A DNA stretch of 10,611 nucleotides from Planctomycetota bacterium. GTDB taxonomy: Bacteria > Planctomycetota > UBA11346. Both the position numbers and the translations under genes were made by a program. Each line of letters begins with the position of its first letter. The first letter of the stretch is position 1. Below the pieces are notes generated by a model. The model was not told where the DNA came from. It saw nothing but the letters and a program-made list of their open reading frames with translations, and ran no database searches. The stretch lies in the NCBI GenBank assembly GCA_947440715.1, contig CANETI010000049.1, forward strand, positions 1 to 10,611, given 5' to 3'. This document shows, piece after piece, positions 1 through 5,333 of the stretch.

Positions 1-145
1 CAATAATTCGGGCGACCATTGGTCCCAATAAAACGCTCCGGCAAAACCACGCGAGAGCCATCATGACAACCAATACGACTAACCAGCGGCGCCAGCGACG
101 ACGACGCGGCGTTTTTCCCATCACCTGCGCAGGTCCTGCCGTCAT
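1..145 (-). CDS. N-terminus of a single-pass inner-membrane protein (partial, runs off left edge)
   Basis: The minus strand is open from an ATG at 145 to the window edge, giving 48 residues. It begins MTAGPAQVMGKTPRRRRWRR, continues with a hydrophobic stretch of about 16 residues (LVVLVVMMALAWFC...), and then reads RSVLLGPMVARII. An arginine-rich cytoplasmic tip, one membrane helix and then an amphipathic helix is the usual start of AsmA/TamB/DUF748-type envelope proteins, but too little is present to name a family. A stop codon lies two codons before the ATG at 145. A second in-frame ATG at 121 (MGKTPRRRR) is an equally possible start. Neither has a strong Shine-Dalgarno sequence. The gene is transcribed away from the STAS gene, so the 489 bases between them should hold promoters for both. 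Seen: open frame, basic tip and helix. Inferred: the protein family. Confidence 0.6.
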   Translation of the reverse strand, partial: MTAGPAQVMGKTPRRRRWRRWLVVLVVMMALAWFCRSVLLGPMVARII

Positions 146-428
146 GGGTCAGACATTCATCCGCATAAAGCCAGCGACGGTTTGGGATTCGACCATGTCC
201 AACCTAAAGCCTCGGCGTGAGCACATAAACCTAGGTGACAAAACACCCAGGGTCCAGCAGCAGGACCGAATAAATCGTTGCCTGAATCAGATCTTGGAAA
301 TGAGCCAAACCGCTTTTTCTACTCACTCACGGGTTCAAACCCTGACCTTGAGCTCGGTTTCAAGACGGGGTCAGCGAAAAATCCTTCCTTGTTTACTACT
401 CTTTGGGTAAATTTCTTAGCCAAGTTGA

Positions 429-505
429 CGGCGTGAGCATTACAAAAATCAGAGGTTTTTATTGGCTAAAAGCCGACTTCGAAGCTACGCCGCTCTGTTT
501 TTTTT
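429..505 (+). ncRNA. Possible structured RNA end or terminator
   Basis: Bases 429-434 pair with 487-492. After a bulged G at 435, bases 436-438 pair with 484-486, which makes a closing stem of nine pairs. Inside it sit an A5/T5 hairpin (444-448 with 456-460) and a GGCT-AAA-AGCC hairpin (464-474), giving a three-way-junction-like fold. Eight T's follow at 498-505, five bases after the stem. This could be the 3' end of an unannotated small RNA, or an attenuator ahead of the STAS gene. The gap between stem and T-run is larger than in a good intrinsic terminator, so this is tentative. Confidence 0.25.
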
Positions 506-544
506 CTCGTGTTGGGACGGAAGTGACCATACGACTAATCAGCG

Positions 545-585
545 CCTTCCCCATAAAAGGGTTGCGTAAATTGTTTATGGGAAGG
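545..585 (+). promoter_or_regulatory. 12-bp hairpin upstream of the STAS gene
   Basis: The arm at 545-557 (CCTTCCCCATAAA) pairs with 574-585 (TTTATGGGAAGG). This gives 12 base pairs with one unpaired C at 549 and a 16-base loop. No T-run follows on either strand, so it does not look like an intrinsic terminator. It ends 49 bases before the STAS start codon, so it could be a 5' untranslated-region structure or a DNA operator. Confidence 0.45.
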
Positions 586-634
586 ATATTTAGACACCGC
601 AAATGGAAACAGATTCCAAACCAAGGACTACGCA

Positions 635-997
635 ATGAACGCCAGCCCGGTGCTGCATTTGGAAATAAACGGCGTGCACACGCTCTCTTTTCACCTGAAT
701 CAACAGGGTCAAGCGAACGCTGAATTGGTACGCGCTTATTTCGCCGCTGATTTCATAACTACCACGGTTGGCCTTCGCCGACTGGTCATCGACCTCACTG
801 GGGTCATCTCCTTAGATTCGGCCTCGTTAGGTCCTCTGGTGCAAAAATTACGCGAAATCCAAGAGATTAAGGGGCAACTTGCCCTGGCTGGGGTGAATTC
901 ACCCGCGCTCAAGGAAATTTTCGCCCTGACGCGCTTCGACAAAGTGTTCCCCATTTATGCCACCCGGGAAGAAGCCATTACGGCGATGAAGAGCTGA
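635..997 (+). CDS. STAS-domain protein (anti-anti-sigma-factor-like)
   Basis: A 120-residue protein that is essentially one STAS domain. The core reads LRRLVIDLTGVISLDSASLG at about residues 47-66, followed by a helix and GQLALAGVNSPALKEIFALT. This matches the SpoIIAA/RsbV pattern of a beta strand, then D-S-x-S-x-G, then a helix and another strand. S62, directly after D61, sits where SpoIIAA-type proteins are phosphorylated by their anti-sigma kinase, so partner switching is plausible. The usual DSSG is DSAS-LG here, so phosphorylation is not certain. The start is set by AAGGA at 623-627, seven bases before the ATG. No anti-sigma kinase or sigma factor lies nearby, so any partner must be encoded elsewhere. 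It could instead be a STAS scaffold with no sigma-factor role. Confidence 0.85.
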   Translation: MNASPVLHLEINGVHTLSFHLNQQGQANAELVRAYFAADFITTTVGLRRLVIDLTGVISLDSASLGPLVQKLREIQEIKGQLALAGVNSPALKEIFALTRFDKVFPIYATREEAITAMKS

Positions 998-1025
998 AGA
1001 TCAGCCAGATAGCAGCCAGTAAGCG

Positions 1026-1046
1026 GCTCGAGCTAACAGACGTCTG
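1026..1046. repeat. Two short perfect palindromes upstream of rpsP
   Basis: GCTCGAGC (1026-1033) and CAGACGTCTG (1037-1046) are perfect palindromes with centres 12 bases apart. They lie in the 160-base gap between the STAS gene and rpsP, where an rpsP promoter is expected. They may be a protein-binding site or chance; no clear -35/-10 pair accompanies them. Confidence 0.25.
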
Positions 1047-1157
1047 AACCCTCATCTTTACCAGCATATACCTGGCCCCGAGCACCGACGGCAAATGAGA
1101 GTTGCCAAACTCAAAACGCCCATATGGTTCGCGCCCCGCATTCAGCAAGGGATAACC

Positions 1158-1640
1158 ATGGCCGTTCGTATTCGTCTTTCTCGTTTTGGTCGCATTCACC
1201 GCCCCCTCTTCCGCGTCGTGGCAATCGACAAACGCTGCCATCGCGAAGGGATGGCTAATGAGATCATCGGCTCATACGATCCGCTCAAACCCGACAAAAA
1301 CCTTGAACTGGACGCCAGTAAAGTTGCTGGCTGGGTCAATCGCGGCGCGATCATCAGTGGTGGCGTACGCAGCCTGATGAAGAAGTTCGGCTATGCCGTG
1401 CCTGCCCCAACCAAAACGGTTGAAGCCAAGCCGGTTGCTAAAAAAGCAGACAAAGCCGCCAAGCCAGCCGCCAAAGCGAAGGCCAAAACCGGCAAGCTGC
1501 CATGGGTTGCCCCAACCCGCCGCTCGCTGCGCAAGCACGCCGCCGTGTTGAAAGTTGACCGCAAGGCGAAGACCGCCGCTGACGCTGCAGCGAGAGCTGC
1601 CGCCAAAGCCGCTGCCGCGCCTGCACCTGCTGAAGGCTGA
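1158..1640 (+). CDS. rpsP: 30S ribosomal protein S16 with an extended C-terminus
   Basis: A 160-residue protein whose first ~82 residues are a standard S16: it starts MAVRIRLSRFGRIHRPLFRV, followed by the IGSYDPLK segment (37-44) and the end of the S16 core, GGVRSLMKKFGYAVP (68-82). S16 is a small-subunit protein that binds 16S rRNA early in assembly. Residues 83-160 are an extra tail rich in Ala, Lys and Pro, interrupted by GKLPWVAPTRRSLRKHAAVLK at about 112-132. Usual S16 proteins have about 80-90 residues, and lysine/alanine-rich tails are known in some planctomycetes. The start is fixed by the conserved MAVRIR and by AAGGGA at 1147-1152; an in-frame ATG at 1095 would add a non-S16 leader. 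The common neighbours ffh, rimM, trmD and rplS are absent. A strong terminator follows, so the gene is probably transcribed alone or with the STAS gene. Confidence 0.97.
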   Translation: MAVRIRLSRFGRIHRPLFRVVAIDKRCHREGMANEIIGSYDPLKPDKNLELDASKVAGWVNRGAIISGGVRSLMKKFGYAVPAPTKTVEAKPVAKKADKAAKPAAKAKAKTGKLPWVAPTRRSLRKHAAVLKVDRKAKTAADAAARAAAKAAAAPAPAEG

Positions 1641-1667
1641 GACTAAAGCTTGATTGCAGCGCGTCCT

Positions 1668-1721
1668 GCTCGTGTAACAACGAGCTGGCAGTGCTCACCA
1701 CAATACGCTCCGATTGAGCGT
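1668..1721 (+). repeat. Two small hairpins in the rpsP 3' region
   Basis: GCTCGT (1668-1673) pairs with ACGAGC (1680-1685) around a six-base loop. ACGCTC (1705-1710) pairs with GAGCGT (1716-1721) around CGATT. Together with the terminator stem that begins three bases later, these make three consecutive stem-loops after the rpsP stop codon. They could stabilise the mRNA end. Confidence 0.5.
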
Positions 1722-1723
1722 CG

Positions 1724-1751
1724 AAGGCCGGGGACTTCCCCGGCCTTTTTT
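1724..1751 (+). terminator. Rho-independent terminator of rpsP
   Basis: A perfect 10-bp stem, AAGGCCGGGG with CCCCGGCCTT, encloses the loop ACTT and runs directly into six T's (1746-1751). This is a classical intrinsic terminator for plus-strand transcription leaving rpsP. Confidence 0.93.
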
Positions 1752-1762
1752 CGTCACTCACC

Positions 1763-2689
1763 ATGACCACCACCACGCCAACTTTTTCGGTTAAACACAG
1801 CGTGATCGCGGCCGCGGTTGCAGCCCTGCTTTTTTGGGCTTCGGCCTTTGTCGGCACGCGCGTGGTCTTGGCGACCTTCAGCCCAGGCGAATTAGCGCTG
1901 TATCGATATGGCGTTGCATCGTTGACCTTAGTGCTGATCGCCTGCTGGGTGCGTCCACCACTACCCGCCTGGCGTGATGTACCTCGATTAAGTGCAACCG
2001 GCATTATTGGAATTGGCATTTACGGACTGGCACTTAATTACGGACAAAAAGAAATTTCCGCTGGCGCGGCTAGTTTCATCGTCAATACCTCTCCCTTATT
2101 TTCCGTTTTTTTCGCCAGTCTTATATTGAAAGAACGCTTGAGCGCCTCTGGATGGATTGGTTTAGTTTTAGGCTTATGCGGCGTGGGATTAATCGCGTTC
2201 GCTGAGAAAGGTTCCGGTTTGTCGGCTGGCGCTGGCCTCGTATTTCTTGCCGCCATTTGTTGGGCGCTGTATCAGATTGTGCAAAAACCACTGCTGCCAC
2301 GCTACGGGGCATTAGGGGTCGTATGTTATGCCATCTGGTCTGGGACCTTGATCCTCATGCCATTTTTACCGAGTCTGCTGCACACCATGCAAACAGCTCC
2401 GGCATCCCATCATGCCATTGTACTGTACCTGGGCGTATTGCCTGGAGCCGTTAGCTTTTTAGCTTGGTCCTATTTATTATCACAATTAACCGTCAGCAAA
2501 GCAACGCCGCTGTTGTATTTGGTGCCCGTCTTATCCTTAGCGATTGCGTGGTTGGCGATTGGTGAAAAACCCGCCGTCTTATCGGTCATTGGTGGTCTGG
2601 TTGCCATTGCTGGCGTAGCCTTATCTCACTTTGCCAGTATTCATCAAAACAGTATTCATCGAAACGCCGCGCTCGTAAAACCACAGTGA
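1763..2689 (+). CDS. EamA/DMT-family transporter (probable metabolite exporter)
   Basis: A 308-residue, very hydrophobic protein with two repeated EamA halves (about residues 14-147 and 153-290), fitting ten membrane helices. Typical sites are LLFWASAFVGTR in helix 1, GELALYRY after it, SAGAASFIVNTSPLFSVFFA with LKERLSASGWIGLVLGLCGVGLI closing the first half, and TPLLYLVPVLSLAIAWLAIGEKP in the second. Family members export amino acids, nucleosides or other small metabolites across the inner membrane; the substrate cannot be read from sequence. The ATG lies only 11 bases after the rpsP terminator T-run and has no Shine-Dalgarno sequence, so its promoter may overlap the terminator or the mRNA may be nearly leaderless. 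An alternative GTG at 1802 would trim 13 residues. The stop is 7 bases before the next gene, suggesting co-transcription. Confidence 0.9.
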   Translation: MTTTTPTFSVKHSVIAAAVAALLFWASAFVGTRVVLATFSPGELALYRYGVASLTLVLIACWVRPPLPAWRDVPRLSATGIIGIGIYGLALNYGQKEISAGAASFIVNTSPLFSVFFASLILKERLSASGWIGLVLGLCGVGLIAFAEKGSGLSAGAGLVFLAAICWALYQIVQKPLLPRYGALGVVCYAIWSGTLILMPFLPSLLHTMQTAPASHHAIVLYLGVLPGAVSFLAWSYLLSQLTVSKATPLLYLVPVLSLAIAWLAIGEKPAVLSVIGGLVAIAGVALSHFASIHQNSIHRNAALVKPQ

Positions 2690-2696
2690 AACCGTT

Positions 2697-4346
2697 ATGA
2701 AACCGCAAACCGTCGTCATTGATAGCTTAGAAGTCTCCATCGCCACTGCGGCTAAATTGCCTGTCCATTCGTTGGATCATCATTTACATGCCCACATTGC
2801 GAAGGCCTGCCACATTCCCGTAGCCGACGTATTGCACTATACCATTGATCGCCGCAGTTTAGATGCGCGACGAAAACCTGACTTACGATTTATTTACAAT
2901 TTACGCGCTGAAGTACGGGAAAATAGTCCGGTGTCGGCGGCGGAAAATATTCACGTCCAAACAGCATCCCCGCCACAAGATAACAGCCTGTACAATTTAG
3001 CATTACGTGGCGACTTACCACAACATCCCATTATTGTGGGAGCTGGTCCGGCTGGCCAAATGGCCGCCTATTTATTGTCATTACATGGCTGCAAACCGTT
3101 AGTGCTAGATCGTGGTTTTGATGCTGATGCACGCACCAGAGATATCGCCGCATTCCATAGCAGTCGGCAGCTCAACGAGGATAGTAATTATTTATTCGGC
3201 GAAGGTGGCGCCGGCACCTACAGCGACGGGAAATTATATACGCGCGTCAAAGATCGGCGCATGCGTTTCTTGCTGGAAGCGTTCGTCGCGGCGCGCGCTC
3301 CACGCCATATTTTATATCGCCATCATCCACACATCGGCAGCGATATCCTCCCGCATATGTGTAAACATTTGCGCGCTCAAATTGAACAATGGGGCGGTCG
3401 CTTTCGCTGGGGCGCAACCGTGCGCGACGTGGTCGTCGAGCAAGATCGTTGTGCGGGCGTCGAGCTGACCACCGGCGAACGTATCGCTGCGCCGCTGGTG
3501 TTAATTGCGCCTGGGCACAGTGCCCGTGCATTAATTCTGGCGCTGATTGCACGAGGGATTGAGCACAAGGCCAAAGGTTTCCAACTCGGTTGTCGCATCG
3601 AACACGACCAAGAATTGGTGAATTACGGCCAATACGGTTGTCATGTTGGCCGCGACATTCCCGCGCATTTATTAGGCGCCGCCGAATATAATTTAGTCTC
3701 TCGCCCACCGGCACATATTAAGGCCGAAAATGTCACGACCTTTTGCATGTGCCCAGGTGGCGAAATAATTGCTGCCACCAGCGATCCCGGACAACTCTCA
3801 ACGAATGGCATGAGTCGCTATGCGCGCTCATCGCCTTTTGCCAACGCTGGTTTGATCGTTAACCAAGCGGTTGATCGCTCAGGCAATGGCATGGCTGGCT
3901 TTGAATTAATTAATGCGCTTGAGCAAGCCGCTTACACCGCGGGCGGTGCTGATTTTTCCTGTCCGGCACAAACAGCGACGGCATTTATGCGCGGTGAAGT
4001 TGGCTCTGCCGTAACGCGCAGCAGTTATCGCTTAGGCGTGCGGCCTGGGCGCATTGATCAATTATTGCCGCAGGAAACCGTCACCGCGCTGCGACAGGCG
4101 TTACGTTTCTTTGAAAAAGTAATTCCTGGTTTTATGACGCACGGCAATTTGGTTGGCGTTGAAACGCGCGTTTCCAGCCCCGTACGCTTTGAGCGCAATC
4201 CAGAAACACTCGCGAGTTCGTTGCCGGAATTATATCTCGCTGGCGAAGGCGCTGGTTACGCCGGTGGAATAGTATCCGCCGGACTCGATGGTCTGCGTTT
4301 AGCCGAAACCATTCTGACCGGATTGCCTGCCGTGCGCGAACGTTAG
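2697..4346 (+). CDS. FAD-dependent oxidoreductase, COG2509-type (NAD(FAD)-utilizing dehydrogenase)
   Basis: A 549-residue cytoplasmic flavoprotein. An N-terminal domain (1-105) contains the family's typical RRSLDARRKPDLRFIYNL (52-69). The dinucleotide-binding fold then begins with PIIVGAGPAG (111-120). Further signatures are GEGGAGTYSDGKLYTR (168-183), FQLGCRIEH, FCMCPGGEIIAATS, SSYRLGVRPG and a C-terminal FAD-contacting LYLAGEGAGYAGGIVSAGLDG. Length and motif order match complete members of the family, usually annotated only as FAD-dependent proteins; the physiological reaction is not established. The gene begins 7 bases after the EamA gene with no Shine-Dalgarno sequence of its own, so translation may depend on the upstream gene. 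The pair could modify and export a common metabolite, but that is inference. No truncation or frameshift is seen. Confidence 0.92.
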   Translation: MKPQTVVIDSLEVSIATAAKLPVHSLDHHLHAHIAKACHIPVADVLHYTIDRRSLDARRKPDLRFIYNLRAEVRENSPVSAAENIHVQTASPPQDNSLYNLALRGDLPQHPIIVGAGPAGQMAAYLLSLHGCKPLVLDRGFDADARTRDIAAFHSSRQLNEDSNYLFGEGGAGTYSDGKLYTRVKDRRMRFLLEAFVAARAPRHILYRHHPHIGSDILPHMCKHLRAQIEQWGGRFRWGATVRDVVVEQDRCAGVELTTGERIAAPLVLIAPGHSARALILALIARGIEHKAKGFQLGCRIEHDQELVNYGQYGCHVGRDIPAHLLGAAEYNLVSRPPAHIKAENVTTFCMCPGGEIIAATSDPGQLSTNGMSRYARSSPFANAGLIVNQAVDRSGNGMAGFELINALEQAAYTAGGADFSCPAQTATAFMRGEVGSAVTRSSYRLGVRPGRIDQLLPQETVTALRQALRFFEKVIPGFMTHGNLVGVETRVSSPVRFERNPETLASSLPELYLAGEGAGYAGGIVSAGLDGLRLAETILTGLPAVRER

Positions 4347-4433
4347 CGTTTGAGGACCACCTGAATATCCACGACACTAATGAACTAAAATTCTTCGCGC
4401 TTGAATGAGCTTTGCAACTTTCCCGATGGGATA

Positions 4434-4457
4434 CGTAGCGTTTGATGGTACGCTATG
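4434..4457 (+). repeat. Hairpin downstream of the FAD oxidoreductase gene
   Basis: TAGCGT (4436-4441) pairs with ACGCTA (4450-4455) around an eight-base loop. Two further pairs at the base (one G-U, one C-G) extend it to 4434-4457. It lies about 90 bases after the oxidoreductase stop and has no T-run, so it may help end the upstream transcript or be incidental. Confidence 0.35.
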
Positions 4458-4512
4458 GAACAAACACCATCACCTCGACCTCTGCCCTTTTTCTACGCTT
4501 GTATCTGCTCCA

Positions 4513-4533
4513 TTATCCACGCGCTTATCCACA
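4513..4533 (+). promoter_or_regulatory. Two tandem DnaA-box-like nonamers
   Basis: TTATCCACG (4513-4521) and TTATCCACA (4525-4533) lie head to tail, 12 bases start to start. The second equals the consensus high-affinity DnaA box and the first differs only in its last base. They end 24 bases before the start of the small Cys-rich exported protein. No dnaA, dnaN or AT-rich unwinding region is nearby, so this is more likely DnaA-linked regulation, DnaA titration or chance than an origin. Confidence 0.35.
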
Positions 4534-4557
4534 CCATTATCAGCCAGCACCTTGACC

Positions 4558-4857
4558 ATGACCGCTAACAACACCTTTTATCGCTACGCCCAGGTAAGGC
4601 TGACGTTACTCGTGCTGTTATTGTGTGTTGGGGTTATTAATCGTGCCGACGCTGTTGATCCTAAACCTTATCCGCTCACCACCTGTATTGTGAGCGGCGA
4701 TAAGATTGATCCCAATGTGCAACCCATTGTCCATAAGAATCAGCAAGTTCGTTTTTGTTGCAAAGGCTGTATTAAAAAGTTTGAGGCCTGCCCAGATAAA
4801 TTCATGGTGCGCTTACAAGGCACCGATGCCGGTGGCGGCAATAAGCCCAAGCCATAG
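4558..4857 (+). CDS. Small exported Cys-rich protein, TRASH/YHS-like
   Basis: From the ATG at 4558 the protein has 99 residues. A signal peptide or membrane anchor (about 15-32, VRLTLLVLLLCVGVINRADA) precedes a domain with the cysteines C43, C67, C68, C71 and C78. The order YPLTTCIVSGDKID ... VRFCCKGCIKKFEACPDKFM is the pattern of small TRASH/YHS-like metal-binding domains common in planctomycete and verrucomicrobial exported proteins. A role in binding or sensing a transition metal, perhaps copper, outside the cytoplasm is likely but not shown. An in-frame ATG at 4405 would add 51 residues of low-complexity Ser/Thr/Leu sequence ahead of the signal peptide. I chose 4558 because it puts the signal sequence at the N-terminus. 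Neither start has a clear Shine-Dalgarno sequence. The gene converges on the Dabb gene. Confidence 0.8.
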   Translation: MTANNTFYRYAQVRLTLLVLLLCVGVINRADAVDPKPYPLTTCIVSGDKIDPNVQPIVHKNQQVRFCCKGCIKKFEACPDKFMVRLQGTDAGGGNKPKP

Positions 4858-4860
4858 ATC

Positions 4861-4888
4861 ATACCTCGTCGCGCTTGCGACGAGGTAT
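4861..4888. terminator. Perfect 12-bp hairpin between convergent genes
   Basis: ATACCTCGTCGC (4861-4872) pairs perfectly with GCGACGAGGTAT (4877-4888) around the four-base loop GCTT. It starts three bases after the stop codon of the plus-strand gene and lies 33 bases beyond the end of the minus-strand Dabb gene. There is no T-run on either side, so it is not a canonical intrinsic terminator. Its place suggests a shared 3'-end structure that protects both mRNAs or aids termination. Confidence 0.65.
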
Positions 4889-4921
4889 CGCTCAGTAAGT
4901 GATGCTCATCAGGCCGCGTTA

Positions 4922-5227
4922 TTAGGACGCCGTCACAGAATCATAAATAATTACTTTGTGCCAGAACGATCCACATTCTTTACGGAAGCGGTCATGGATG
5001 TCGACTTCTTGGTAATAATCGTGACCAGCGACATCATCAAATGCGACCACTAAGGCATAGGAATAACCGCGTTCGATAATCGGACGATCCGTTGCCGCTG
5101 GCTTACCAAGATGACCAAAGCGCACGGTCTTAATGCCGATTAATGACTTCATGCCGGCAACACAGGTTTTCAATTGATCGGTGGTTAAATCAGGTTTCAA
5201 CCAAAAGTAGACGGTATGGACGAACAT
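4922..5227 (-). CDS. Dabb (stress-responsive alpha/beta-barrel) domain protein
   Basis: A 101-residue cytoplasmic protein that is a single Dabb domain of the dimeric ferredoxin-like alpha+beta-barrel type. It starts MFVHTVYFWLKPDLTTDQL, then has GHLGKPAATDRPIIERGYSY (about 43-62), FDDVAGHDYYQEVDIHDRF and a closing strand WHKVIIYD. Bacterial members are mostly uncharacterised; the fold includes enzymes and stress-induced plant proteins. The start at 5227 is supported by GGAG six bases upstream (plus-strand positions 5234-5237) and by the conserved MxxHxVxF beginning. The frame is open further upstream, but that part is low-complexity and lacks homology features. The gene is divergent from the L,D-transpeptidase, with a 106-base gap that must hold both promoters. 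Confidence 0.92.
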   Translation of the reverse strand: MFVHTVYFWLKPDLTTDQLKTCVAGMKSLIGIKTVRFGHLGKPAATDRPIIERGYSYALVVAFDDVAGHDYYQEVDIHDRFRKECGSFWHKVIIYDSVTAS

Positions 5228-5333
5228 AGGTTTCTCCGTGGAACTAGACGTTGCGGAACAGGTGCACGACGTCAATGCGCGAATCGGGATTTTTGTTGTT
5301 GCCGGTGCTGCTACCGGATTCAATAACCTATGC
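5228..5333. promoter_or_regulatory. Divergent promoter region between Dabb and transpeptidase genes
   Basis: This 106-base gap separates two divergent genes and should contain both promoters. It holds a CCGGT/ACCGG inverted repeat (5302-5306 and 5313-5317) ahead of the transpeptidase. No convincing -35/-10 pair is seen in either direction. Confidence 0.35.

Larger units (their letters stand above)
146..634. other. Long divergent intergenic region with structured elements
   Basis: These 489 bases separate the minus-strand membrane protein from the STAS gene. The open frames here give Arg-, Gln- and Ser-rich translations with no recognisable domain, no consistent ribosome binding site, and overlap with better genes, so I do not call them. 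What can be seen is a short GGTCC/GGACC hairpin (252-268), the branched fold and T-run at 429-505, and the 12-bp hairpin at 545-585. The sequence GGGTTCAAACCC near 340 resembles a tRNA T-arm, but no matching acceptor or anticodon arm could be assembled. A small RNA or regulatory leader is possible but not shown. Confidence 0.5.

Noticed and set aside
335..360. tRNA T-arm-like GGGTTCAAACCC
   Set aside because: No matching acceptor stem, D-arm or anticodon arm can be built around it on either strand.
63..410. Plus-strand open frame of 115 codons
   Set aside because: It opposes the convincing minus-strand membrane protein at 1-145, its translation is Arg/Gln/Ser-rich with no domain, and it has no ribosome binding site.
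73..544. Near-identical 16-mers at 73-88 and 529-544 (15 of 16 bases)
   Set aside because: A single pair of this length is expected by chance in a window this size, and the flanks diverge at once; one copy is coding DNA of the minus-strand gene.
403..723. Plus-strand open frame of 106 codons
   Set aside because: It overlaps the STAS gene in another frame, crosses the T-run and hairpin, and shows no domain.
1438..2019. Minus-strand open frame of 193 codons
   Set aside because: It runs antisense through the rpsP tail, the terminator and the start of the EamA gene; the Ser/Arg/Gln-rich translation is a codon-bias shadow.
3247..3714. Minus-strand open frame of 155 codons inside the FAD oxidoreductase gene
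   Set aside because: It is antisense to a strongly supported gene and its translation is Arg-rich with no motif.
4405..4557. N-terminal extension of the Cys-rich exported protein from the ATG at 4405
   Set aside because: It would put 51 low-complexity residues before the signal peptide and has no Shine-Dalgarno sequence; the DnaA-box-like repeats lie in this part.
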